This document shows, piece by piece, positions 1-5,778 of a DNA stretch of 8,579 nt. The stretch is from Bacillota bacterium. Its GTDB lineage: Bacteria > Bacillota > Clostridia > Peptostreptococcales > Anaerovoracaceae. Each line of letters begins with the position of its first letter. Positions within the stretch are counted from its first letter, which is position 1. The notes below the pieces were generated by a model that was not told the DNA's origin, searched no databases, and saw only the letters and a program-made list of their open reading frames with translations. Made by a program: the position numbers and the translations under genes. The stretch covers positions 1 to 8,579 of the forward strand of contig JAFWFF010000170.1 of NCBI GenBank assembly GCA_017515765.1, given 5' to 3'.

Positions 1-26
1 CCGCAGTTGATTACAAGTATTTTCAT
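1..26 (-). CDS. ackA: acetate kinase, N-terminal fragment (runs off the window)
   Basis: Only the first eight full codons are inside the window, reading MKILVINC and then the first two bases (GG) of a probable glycine codon. This matches the conserved start of acetate kinases, whose N-terminus reads MKILVINCGSSSLK or close to it; the downstream Gly-Ser-Ser phosphate-binding segment is outside. AckA interconverts acetate plus ATP with acetyl phosphate plus ADP in the cytoplasm and normally works with phosphotransacetylase in fermentative ATP production. The ATG at 26-24 has a good GGAGG ribosome binding site 5 nt upstream. The gene follows tmcAL on the same strand, an order I recall from other Clostridia. 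The assignment rests on very few residues plus context, but the motif is distinctive. Confidence 0.82.
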
Positions 27-31
27 ATATT

Positions 32-36
32 CCTCC
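32..36 (-). promoter_or_regulatory. ackA ribosome binding site
   Basis: GGAGG on the minus strand, 5 nt before the ATG at 26-24. It fixes the ackA start. A 13-bp dyad (37-49) abuts it directly. Confidence 0.8.
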
Positions 37-49
37 ATGTCCGTGACAT
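37..49 (-). repeat. small inverted repeat abutting the ackA ribosome binding site
   Basis: On the minus strand ATGTC-ACG-GACAT is a perfect 5-bp inverted repeat around a 3-nt centre, ending immediately before the GGAGG of ackA. In RNA it could form a short hairpin next to the ribosome binding site; in DNA it could be a protein site. Five base pairs are weak evidence, so functional meaning is open. Confidence 0.4.
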
Positions 50-63
50 TATGATTGACAACG

Positions 64-75
64 GCAAACGTTTGC
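64..75. promoter_or_regulatory. perfect 12-bp palindrome, LacI-family-type operator candidate
   Basis: GCAAACGTTTGC is a perfect palindrome with the central CpG typical of LacI/GalR-family operators, the family that includes CcpA. It equals the core of the E. coli PurR consensus (ACGCAAACGTTTGCGT) and matches catabolite-responsive elements only in the central part: the outer TG and CA positions of a cre are not met. It lies about 20 nt downstream of the predicted ackA transcription start, where a bound repressor would block initiation or early elongation. The palindrome is seen directly; the regulator is inferred. Confidence 0.55.
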
Positions 76-96
76 GCGCGCTTAACGCACCTATAC

Positions 97-125
97 ATTT
101 TACAATGCGGACTGCATAAAATCAA
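97..125 (-). promoter_or_regulatory. predicted sigma-A-type promoter of ackA
   Basis: On the minus strand, TTGATT (125-120) and TAAAAT (102-97) are separated by 17 nt. They match the consensus hexamers at 4 and 5 of 6 positions at ideal spacing. The expected start is near 90, giving a leader of about 65 nt that contains the palindrome at 64-75 and the dyad at 37-49. The -35 begins 10 nt past the tmcAL stop, and I see no convincing terminator in between, so ackA may also receive read-through. Confidence 0.6.
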
Positions 126-135
126 GGATTATCCG

Positions 136-1227
136 CTATCTGACAGAAGGTTTGCGCACCATTTCGGCAAGCCTGTACATATCCGATCCGGATACGACCG
201 AATATATATCCGAGGCCTCTGTTTCCTTCCGCAGGACAGCATCGCAGGCCGGGTCCCCGGTGCCTCTCAGGGTGTCGGAAACGACCGGTATGGTATTCAG
301 GCTTTTGTCGTTCATCTCCCGGAGAAGCATCCTTCCGCCGGGTCCGGCAGCAAGGACGCGGATATATGGCGCGGAGGCTTCGCCGCGGGAGATCCCGAGC
401 ACCAGCTGGCAGAAGAGCCTCTGTATCCTGGTCCTCGCGTATCTTTTGCTCTTGACCCTGTCTGTCAGGCCGTCCATATCCGCGGCGTATCTCAGCTGTT
501 TGAGTATCCTGTTTCCGAGGCCTTCGCCGCCGGAAGGAAGCTCGTCGATCTGCTCAGCGGTATGAGTTGCCGCAGCGTATCTGACCAGATCGAACCATCT
601 TTCCTCCATCGCTCTGAGCCGCGGTCCGTACGACGGATCATCAAGCATCAGCTGCCTGATCTCCGCGGCGGACTCGTGGTGGCCTGTGTCTCTTTTGATC
701 GTGTGGACGCCGATGCCGGGATGCGCGGAAAGCGCGCGGATGTATTCAGCTCCGAGGATGTCGTTGGGCTCCGCGGGCACATCGGGGATGACGCGCGCCC
801 TTGCGGCGGGATATGACAGCCCTTCTTTGCAGAGCTTCCTTATCTCTTCCGCCTTCTCCTCCTCCGCGGCATCGATGCTCTCTGCCATGCGCCTGAGAGC
901 CTCTGTATCGCCCGTTTCGCTGCCGAAGATGATATCCGTGACTATTCCGGTGCCTGCGAGGATATCGACCGCATACCGCGCAAAATCGCCCCCGTGGCGC
1001 ACCGCGAGGGCAGCGGGGAGTTCAAGAACCAGATCGTAGCCGCCGTCCAGCGCCTGCTCCGCCCTCTTCCACTTATCAAAAACAGCGGGTGTCCCCCGCT
1101 GTACATAATTGCCGCTCATGACCGCCACGACGAAATCGGCTCCGAACTCCGTCCTTGCGGCTTCGGCGAGCCTTCTGTGGCCGCTGTGAAACGGATTGAA
1201 TTCGGCTGTAACGCCAAATACCTTCAT
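136..1227 (-). CDS. tmcAL: tRNA(Met) cytidine acetate ligase (TmcAL, YlbM family)
   Basis: This 363-residue protein matches the TmcAL/YlbM family, which activates acetate with ATP to acetyl-adenylate and transfers the acetyl group to C34 of the elongator tRNA-Met anticodon (ac4C). The N-terminus carries the nucleotidyltransferase-type signature GVTAEFNPFHSGH (5-17), with the HxGH at 14-17, followed by the family block SGNYVQRGTPA (38-48). PNDILGAEY (154-162) and an SAAEIR motif (186-191) are further family-like blocks. ARTRIQRL in the C-terminal half matches the conserved tRNA-side segment. It is somewhat shorter than B. subtilis YlbM (about 415 residues), with no visible frameshift. The ATG at 1227 has a modest GAGG site 6 nt upstream. 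It lies 23 nt after the coiled-coil gene and just upstream of ackA, which acts on the same substrate, acetate. Confidence 0.92.
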   Translation of the reverse strand: MKVFGVTAEFNPFHSGHRRLAEAARTEFGADFVVAVMSGNYVQRGTPAVFDKWKRAEQALDGGYDLVLELPAALAVRHGGDFARYAVDILAGTGIVTDIIFGSETGDTEALRRMAESIDAAEEEKAEEIRKLCKEGLSYPAARARVIPDVPAEPNDILGAEYIRALSAHPGIGVHTIKRDTGHHESAAEIRQLMLDDPSYGPRLRAMEERWFDLVRYAAATHTAEQIDELPSGGEGLGNRILKQLRYAADMDGLTDRVKSKRYARTRIQRLFCQLVLGISRGEASAPYIRVLAAGPGGRMLLREMNDKSLNTIPVVSDTLRGTGDPACDAVLRKETEASDIYSVVSGSDMYRLAEMVRKPSVR

Positions 1228-1250
1228 GGCAGTCCTCTTACACGGAAAGC

Positions 1251-1835
1251 TTATTCTTCGTCGTCCGAAGAATAGACGTCGTTCACCGGGATCTCGATGT
1301 TGTGCTCGGGAAGCGCGGCGTTCTGGGCCTCATCGGTCATGCGGCGGAGCTCGTTGAGGTCTCCTTCGATCTTGCCGGTGATGGTCTCCATGTGTTTGGC
1401 GACGTCGTCATACATGGCTGCGAAGTATTTGTTGTTGATCTCGTCCATCTTTCCGCGGAAATTGGAGAGAACGTCGTCCATATAGCTGTAGGTCCTGAGC
1501 GTCATGTCCTGGGAATACTTGTCGGCGCGCCTGCGGATGTCTTTGGAAACTTCTACCGCGCGCTGGGTGATGACGTCCTTCTCGACCATGATGTCAGCCT
1601 GCTTTTTGGCCTCGGTTATGATCTTCTCGTACTCGCTCTTGGCTTCGGCGAGGATCTTCTCCTTCTCTTCCTTCACCCACTGAGCCTGCTGTACGTCATC
1701 CGGGAGGCTGAGCCTGATATCCTGAGCCATCTCGAGGATCTCTCCGGCATCCACCATGACCTTTCCGGTAAGGGGCAGCTTGGAGGCATTGTTTATCATT
1801 TCTTCAAGTTCATCCAATAGTTCAAGAACGGTCAT
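1251..1835 (-). CDS. coiled-coil protein of the clostridial 'ATPase-like' family
   Basis: A 194-residue, highly charged, soluble protein without signal peptide or membrane segment. Residues 1-50 hold a conserved-looking N-terminal block (LPLTGKVMVDAGEIL, 20-34, then LPDDVQQAQWVKEE, 44-57). This is followed by a long Glu/Lys/Ala-rich helix with coiled-coil character to about residue 150, and an acidic tail ending SSDDEE. Clostridial genomes carry this family between coaD and tmcAL, usually under the label 'ATPase'. I see no Walker A or other nucleotide-binding motif, so that name probably reflects resemblance of the helix to rotary ATPase stalk subunits. DivIVA-like scaffolds are another loose comparison. 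Function is unknown. The coaD stop codon lies within the AGGAGG site, 5 nt before the ATG, so translation is probably coupled. Confidence 0.85.
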   Translation of the reverse strand: MTVLELLDELEEMINNASKLPLTGKVMVDAGEILEMAQDIRLSLPDDVQQAQWVKEEKEKILAEAKSEYEKIITEAKKQADIMVEKDVITQRAVEVSKDIRRRADKYSQDMTLRTYSYMDDVLSNFRGKMDEINNKYFAAMYDDVAKHMETITGKIEGDLNELRRMTDEAQNAALPEHNIEIPVNDVYSSDDEE

Positions 1836-1844
1836 AGCTTCCTC

Positions 1845-2333
1845 CTATTTCTCTTTTGAATATTTATTCTTAATGGCGGCAAGGACATTCTCCGGTACCA
1901 GGCCGTCGATGCAGCCGCCAAGAGATACGACTTCTTTGATGATGCTGGAGCTGATGAATGAGTATTCCGGGCTCGTCATCAGGAAAAGCGACTCGGTGCC
2001 GGGAGCAAAGAGCCTGGCGTTCATCTGCGCCATGGTGATCTCGTACTCGAAATCCGTCGTCGCCCTGAGGCCCCTTACCACGACGTCGAAGCCCTTCTCG
2101 TTGACGTAGTCCGCAAGCAGTCCGGAGAAATCGTCCACTACGACGTTTTCCAGATCTGCGGTGCACTCCCTGATCAGGGCGACTCTCTCCTCAAGCGTGA
2201 AGAGCGGCGCCTTCTGCGGGTTGTATATGACGCCGATGGTCAGTTCGTCAAAGAGCCTTGAAGCCCTCCTGATGATGTCCAGATGTCCGCTGGTCGGCGG
2301 ATCAAAGGACCCTGAATACAAAGCCTTGGTCAT
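1845..2333 (-). CDS. coaD: phosphopantetheine adenylyltransferase
   Basis: CoaD transfers AMP from ATP to 4'-phosphopantetheine, giving dephospho-CoA, the penultimate step of coenzyme A synthesis in the cytoplasm. The 162 residues are the usual length. The signature GSFDPPTSGH (8-17) contains the TxGH nucleotidyltransferase motif (14-17). Lys41, the VVRGLR segment (85-90, with Arg88) and the C-terminal FISSSIIKEV (126-135) align with conserved substrate- and ATP-binding elements. The ATG overlaps the rsmD stop in an ATGA arrangement, preceded by GAGGAG 8 nt upstream, so the start is secure. rsmD-coaD is a very common bacterial gene pair. Confidence 0.97.
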   Translation of the reverse strand: MTKALYSGSFDPPTSGHLDIIRRASRLFDELTIGVIYNPQKAPLFTLEERVALIRECTADLENVVVDDFSGLLADYVNEKGFDVVVRGLRATTDFEYEITMAQMNARLFAPGTESLFLMTSPEYSFISSSIIKEVVSLGGCIDGLVPENVLAAIKNKYSKEK

Positions 2334-2896
2334 TCTCCGGTCTCCTCATCCATATGCGAGTAGATCGAGATCATCGTCTTGCCGTAGCGCCTGCTCCTGA
2401 ATATACCAAGAGAGCCGACGCATTCCGGCAGCTCATCGAATTTCTCGTGCTCTGCTATTATTATACCTTCCCCGTTCAATAAATCAAGGGCTTCGATGCG
2501 TTCGAGGCAGTCCGGGACTATGTTCTTTCCGTAGGGCGGATCGAGGAAAAAAACGTCCGCTTTCTCCCTGAGCCCGGACAGGCATTTCCGGTAATCGGTC
2601 TCACGGAGGACCGACCTTTTGACCGCGTCCTCCCCGCATTTCGCGATGTTGGACCTCACGATGCCGAGGGTCTTCCTGTCGCGTTCGCAGAACACGCATT
2701 TCTCCGCGCCTCTCGAGAGAGCCTCAATGCCCAGGCCGCCGGTCCCCGCGAAAAGATCGACGCAGACCGCGCCGTCGAGCCAGGGCGTGATCATGTCGAA
2801 CACCGCCTCTTTGACCTTGTCGGTTGTGGGCCTGGTATCGTTCCCCGGAGGGCTCTCAAGCTTTCTCCCTTTGTATTTTCCGGTAATTACGCGCAA
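2330..2896 (-). CDS. rsmD: 16S rRNA (guanine(966)-N(2))-methyltransferase RsmD
   Basis: RsmD is an S-adenosylmethionine-dependent enzyme that methylates N2 of G966 in 16S rRNA during small-subunit assembly. With the TTG at 2896 as start the product is 188 residues and begins (M)RVITGKYKGRKL, the typical RsmD N-terminus. The motif RPTTDKVKEAVF (22-33) follows, then the SAM-binding loop DLFAGTGGLG (47-56) and the catalytic DPPY (119-122). A TTG at 2920 would add eight residues, but it lies upstream of the AGGAGG site (2911-2906), whose sequence would then be translated, so I prefer 2896. The gap to recG is 13 nt, and the last 4 nt overlap coaD. Confidence 0.94.
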   Translation of the reverse strand: MRVITGKYKGRKLESPPGNDTRPTTDKVKEAVFDMITPWLDGAVCVDLFAGTGGLGIEALSRGAEKCVFCERDRKTLGIVRSNIAKCGEDAVKRSVLRETDYRKCLSGLREKADVFFLDPPYGKNIVPDCLERIEALDLLNGEGIIIAEHEKFDELPECVGSLGIFRSRRYGKTMISIYSHMDEETGE

Positions 2897-2905
2897 CTCC
2901 AAAAA

Positions 2906-2911
2906 CCTCCT
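2906..2911 (-). promoter_or_regulatory. rsmD ribosome binding site overlapping the recG stop
   Basis: AGGAGG, 9 nt before the TTG at 2896 and sharing bases with the recG TAG (2912-2910). It decides the rsmD start and suggests translational coupling between recG and rsmD. Confidence 0.8.
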
Positions 2912-4970
2912 AAAGATCAAGGCTGATGTTCTCGCCGAACATCGATCTGATGCGTTCCTTCAGCGGCAGGTTCTCCGGCTTCTTCAGTCCCGGGTCGTCC
3001 GCGAGCAGTTCCTTTGCCGAAGCCGCCGCCTTTTCCAGTATGTCGCGGTGCCTGGACAGATCGCTGATCATCAGCTGCGGGAGACCGTGCTGCCTCGTTC
3101 CGAACAGCTCCCCCGGTCCCCTCAGGGCCAGGTCCTCCTCGGCGATCTCGAAGCCGTCCGTCGTCCGGCACATGATCTCCGCGCGCTTCACCGCGACTTC
3201 GCTTTCCTGATCCAGGATCAAAAAGCAATACGACTCGTCCGTACCTCTTCCGACCCTTCCTCTCAGCTGGTGGAGCTGCGCCAGGCCGAATCTTTCGGTA
3301 TTCTCGATGACCATGACCGAAGCGTTCGGGACGTTTATCCCGACCTCGATCACAACTGTGGATACAAGGATATCCGTCTCCCCAGAAGCGAACCGCTGCA
3401 TTATCGCGTCCTTTTCCTGCGGCCTCATCGCGCCGTGGACCATCTCAACGCGGTAGGACGGGAATCTCTTCGATACAAGCCTGAAGATCTCCTCTGCCGA
3501 ACTCGCGTCAATCTTCTCCGACTCCTCGATCAAAGGGGCGACTATATACGCCTGCCTTCCCTTTATGAGCTGGCCTTCCACGAAATCGTATACCTTGTCG
3601 CGGTCCTCGCTCCTGGCGAGAGTAGTCTTTACGGGTTTTCGGCCTGCGGGCATCTCCCGTATCTGGGAAACGTCGAGATCTCCGTAGACGATCACGGCCA
3701 GAGTCCTTGGGATCGGCGTCGCGGTCATCACGAGGATGTTGACGTTCTCGCCCTTCTCCGAGAGTATGCGCCTCTGCCGGACGCCGAAGCGGTGCTGCTC
3801 GTCCGTTATGACGAGCCCCAGGTCGCGGAACTTCACCTTTTCCTCGAGGACTGCATGTGTGCACAGCAGGATGTCGGTCTCCCCGGATTCAAGAGATCCA
3901 TAGACCGTCCGCTTCTCCTTCGCGGTGAGTGAGCTTTTGAGAAGAGCTATGCTTACGGGTCTTCCGTCGGGCTTTTTCCAACCGGAAAGATCCTTTGTGA
4001 ACGAATCAAAATGCTGGGTGGCGAGGAGCTCGGTCGGAGCCATCATTACGCTCTGCAGGCCGCAGGACGCAGCCGAGAGCATGGCCATCTCCGCGATCAC
4101 GGTCTTTCCAGATCCGACGTCTCCCTGAAGCAGGCGGTTCATGCGCTTATCGCTCTCAAGGTCCTCCCGGATGCTCTTCCAGGCAGCCTGCTGGCCTTTG
4201 GTGAGCTCGAACGGGAGTCCTGCGGCAAAACGGTCGCCGGCTTCGCATGAGAAGCTTACTCCTTTGCCTCCGGTCTCGTCTCCCGCCCTCAGATACATAA
4301 GGCCGGTCTCCATGGTGAAGAGTTCTCCGAAGACCAGGCGGAACTTGCCTGCCAGCATCCTGTGCCCGTCCTCGGGGAAATGGGTATTTTTGATCGCGTA
4401 TTCCGGGGACGCAAGCCTTTGCTCGCGGACTGTCTTCTCCGGGATCCACTCCTCGAGTTCGGAATAGAGCGGCACAAGCTCGGCCTGGAGCCTTCTTATC
4501 TCGCGCTGCGATATCCCCGGGATCTGCGGATAGATCGGGACTATCCCCCTGACGTCGTCGGCGCTTCCCGCTTTGGCGAACTGGGGATGGATCATCTGGC
4601 GCATCGCGTGGTTCTCGCTGACCTTGCCGAAGAACGCGTACTCGCTCTTCTCATCAAAAAGTCCGGAAAGGAATCTCCCGTTGAAGAACACTATCTCGAG
4701 GCTCCCGGTACCGTCACTGACTATTAGGGTGAGCGGAGAGTTCTTTCTGTAATAGCCTCTCGGGGAGCGCTTTGCCGCGACTTTAGCCACTACAAGGCAC
4801 TCCGCCCCGGCGCGGGCGGATGATATGGGCGTGACAGTCCTCCTGTCCTCATAGCGGCGCGGGAAGAACTCCATCAGGTCAGAGAGGGTCACTATCCCCG
4901 CGTCTCTGAACGCCCTGGCTTTTTTGGGGCCGATGCCCTTAAGTTCCGATACTTCAGTCTTCAGATCCAT
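2910..4970 (-). CDS. recG: ATP-dependent DNA helicase RecG
   Basis: RecG is a double-stranded DNA translocase that remodels stalled replication forks and branch-migrates Holliday junctions. The 686 residues are full length. An N-terminal helix-hairpin-helix-like segment (LKGIGPKKARAF, 10-21) leads to FFPRRYEDR (35-43) and the OB-fold wedge domain (about 55-150). The helicase core has Walker A (GDVGSGKT, 283-290), a DEQH box (390-393), motif III (TATPIPRT, 416-423) and motif VI (QLRGRVGRG, 568-576). The RecG-specific TRG region is present (ALRGPGELFGTRQ, 615-627). No key residue appears missing. The ATG at 4970 overlaps the end of the Asp23-family gene by 17 nt and has a GGAG site 7 nt upstream. 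It is part of the run leading to rsmD and coaD. Confidence 0.98.
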   Translation of the reverse strand: MDLKTEVSELKGIGPKKARAFRDAGIVTLSDLMEFFPRRYEDRRTVTPISSARAGAECLVVAKVAAKRSPRGYYRKNSPLTLIVSDGTGSLEIVFFNGRFLSGLFDEKSEYAFFGKVSENHAMRQMIHPQFAKAGSADDVRGIVPIYPQIPGISQREIRRLQAELVPLYSELEEWIPEKTVREQRLASPEYAIKNTHFPEDGHRMLAGKFRLVFGELFTMETGLMYLRAGDETGGKGVSFSCEAGDRFAAGLPFELTKGQQAAWKSIREDLESDKRMNRLLQGDVGSGKTVIAEMAMLSAASCGLQSVMMAPTELLATQHFDSFTKDLSGWKKPDGRPVSIALLKSSLTAKEKRTVYGSLESGETDILLCTHAVLEEKVKFRDLGLVITDEQHRFGVRQRRILSEKGENVNILVMTATPIPRTLAVIVYGDLDVSQIREMPAGRKPVKTTLARSEDRDKVYDFVEGQLIKGRQAYIVAPLIEESEKIDASSAEEIFRLVSKRFPSYRVEMVHGAMRPQEKDAIMQRFASGETDILVSTVVIEVGINVPNASVMVIENTERFGLAQLHQLRGRVGRGTDESYCFLILDQESEVAVKRAEIMCRTTDGFEIAEEDLALRGPGELFGTRQHGLPQLMISDLSRHRDILEKAAASAKELLADDPGLKKPENLPLKERIRSMFGENISLDL

Positions 4971-5379
4971 AAGGGATCTCCAGTTCCATGTTTCTTCTGA
5001 CGGTCTTGTCTGTCTTTGAAGACCTTGTCCCGGTAACGGTGACCTTGATCGAGGACGGCAGCCTGCCGATCCTCTCCTCTATCAGCTTCGCCAGAGAGTC
5101 GCAGAGGGTCTCCACGGTCTTGCCGATGGGCACGCCGAATCTGACTATCACACAGAATGACAGCCTGATTCGTTCTCTTTCATCAAATTCGGCAGAGATA
5201 GAGTTCCTCATCTCGGCGTTTGAGAAATATTTGTCTTCCGCGAGGAGCCTGCCTCTTTTGGTCGCGAGCCAGACGTCCTCCGAAAGGCCGGAGTTTTCAA
5301 TTGCCGAGAGTATGCCGGTGACCATCACTTTTTCGGAGAGCGATATGGTCCCGTATGCGTTCTTCTTAACCAGCGGCAT
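4954..5379 (-). CDS. Asp23/Gls24 family envelope-stress-type protein (YloU-like)
   Basis: A 141-residue protein of the Asp23/Gls24 (DUF322) family. The N-terminal YGTISLSEKVMVTGILSAIE is the family's typical opening. RLSFCVIVRFGVPIGKTVETLC (about 79-100) resembles the conserved V-x-Y-G-hydrophobic-I strand and helix, followed by a strand with VTVTGTR (112-118). There is no membrane segment or signal peptide. Family members are small cytoplasmic proteins, in Staphylococcus tethered to the membrane by a partner. Members next to rpmB (YloU type) are usually followed by the DAK2-domain fatty acid kinase gene fakA/yloV; here recG follows directly with a 17-nt overlap. The ATG has GGAGG 9 nt upstream. 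The exact role of this paralogue is not known. Confidence 0.88.
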   Translation of the reverse strand: MPLVKKNAYGTISLSEKVMVTGILSAIENSGLSEDVWLATKRGRLLAEDKYFSNAEMRNSISAEFDERERIRLSFCVIVRFGVPIGKTVETLCDSLAKLIEERIGRLPSSIKVTVTGTRSSKTDKTVRRNMELEIPYGSED

Positions 5380-5413
5380 CTGTCAAAACCTCCGCAGTAA
5401 AACCTCTGAATAG

Positions 5414-5444
5414 AAAAAAAGCCGCGAAAGCGAAGCCTTCGCGG
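5414..5444 (-). terminator. Rho-independent terminator after rpmB
   Basis: On the minus strand the stem CCGCGAAG / TTTCGCGG (5444-5422, one G-T pair) closes a short loop containing CTTCG. After one C comes a run of seven T (5420-5414). It begins 13 nt past the rpmB stop. The gap to the Asp23-family start is only 34 nt. Confidence 0.9.
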
Positions 5445-5457
5445 ATAAGTCTCCAAA

Positions 5458-5649
5458 CTAGATAGCGCGGACAACTTTGCCCGATCTCATGCATCTCGTG
5501 CAGACCTTGGCGCGTCTGACCGTGCCATTGTCGTCGATCTTTACGGACTGAATATTTGCATCCCATTTTCTTCTGGTATGTCTCATGGAATGGGAAACAT
5601 TGTTTCCGGAAACCTGTCCCTTGCCGCAGATCTCGCATCTTCTTGCCAT
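5458..5649 (-). CDS. rpmB: 50S ribosomal protein L28, zinc-binding (C+) form
   Basis: A 63-residue basic protein opening MARRCEICGKG, with VSHSMRHTRRKWDANIQ and a closing segment VCTRCMRSGKVVRAI, all standard for bacterial L28. L28 is a structural protein of the large ribosomal subunit. The two CxxC pairs (Cys5/Cys8 and Cys50/Cys53) make this the zinc-ribbon C+ form rather than the zinc-free C- paralogue. Some bacteria encode both and switch under zinc limitation via Zur. I see no obvious Zur-like dyad at the promoter. The ATG at 5649 has AGGAGGTG upstream. The gene has its own promoter over the end of the GNAT gene and a strong terminator, so it can be a monocistronic unit. Confidence 0.97.
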   Translation of the reverse strand: MARRCEICGKGQVSGNNVSHSMRHTRRKWDANIQSVKIDDNGTVRRAKVCTRCMRSGKVVRAI

Positions 5650-5711
5650 TGCGGTGCACCTCCTCTTTATGGATACAAGCCCTCTAAAGCCTAAAATTTC
5701 AATGATTTGAC

Positions 5712-5734
5712 GGCTCCGAGCCAGTTCCGGACTC
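5712..5734 (-). promoter_or_regulatory. rpmB leader with two mutually exclusive hairpins
   Basis: The roughly 92-nt rpmB leader contains GGCTC that can pair either with an upstream GAGTC (stem GAGTC/GGCTC with one T-G pair, 5734-5718) or with a downstream partner in GGCT-CGG-AGCC (5722-5712). The two pairings exclude each other. Neither is followed by a T-run, so neither is an intrinsic terminator. The rest of 5650-5754 shows the promoter -10 and the ribosome binding site and nothing else I can name. Regulation is only a possibility. Confidence 0.35.
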
Positions 5735-5748
5735 AGAACGCAATTGGT

Positions 5749-5778
5749 ATTATATCACAAGACTTCGGAAGAAGACAA
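5749..5778 (-). promoter_or_regulatory. predicted sigma-A-type promoter of rpmB
   Basis: A perfect TATAAT (5754-5749) with TTGTCT (5778-5773, 4 of 6 matches) 18 nt upstream. The -35 lies inside the last codons of the GNAT gene and the -10 starts immediately after its TGA. The expected transcription start is near 5742. Confidence 0.72.

Noticed and set aside
64..75. Palindrome as a bona fide CcpA cre site
   Set aside because: The central CpG fits, but the outer TG and CA positions and W positions of the cre consensus are not met; kept only as a LacI-family-type candidate.
107..136. Inverted repeat GCGGAT / GTCCGC after tmcAL as a terminator
   Set aside because: The stem is only 6 bp with a T-G pair around an 18-nt loop, there is no T-run after it, and it coincides with the ackA promoter.
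55..816. 253-residue open frame on the plus strand
   Set aside because: It lies antisense to tmcAL, shows no recognisable motifs, and is the kind of frame GC-rich codon bias produces opposite real genes.
2619..3932. 437-residue open frame on the plus strand, the longest antisense frame
   Set aside because: It is antisense to recG and rsmD, both intact with all family motifs; its translation is Arg/Leu-rich without domain features.
5381..5386. Perfect TTGACA just before the Asp23-family ATG as a -35 element
   Set aside because: No -10-like hexamer lies 16-18 nt downstream, and any start would fall inside the coding region.
5366..5659. 97-residue minus-strand frame overlapping rpmB
   Set aside because: It is in another frame than L28, runs through the terminator, and has no family features.
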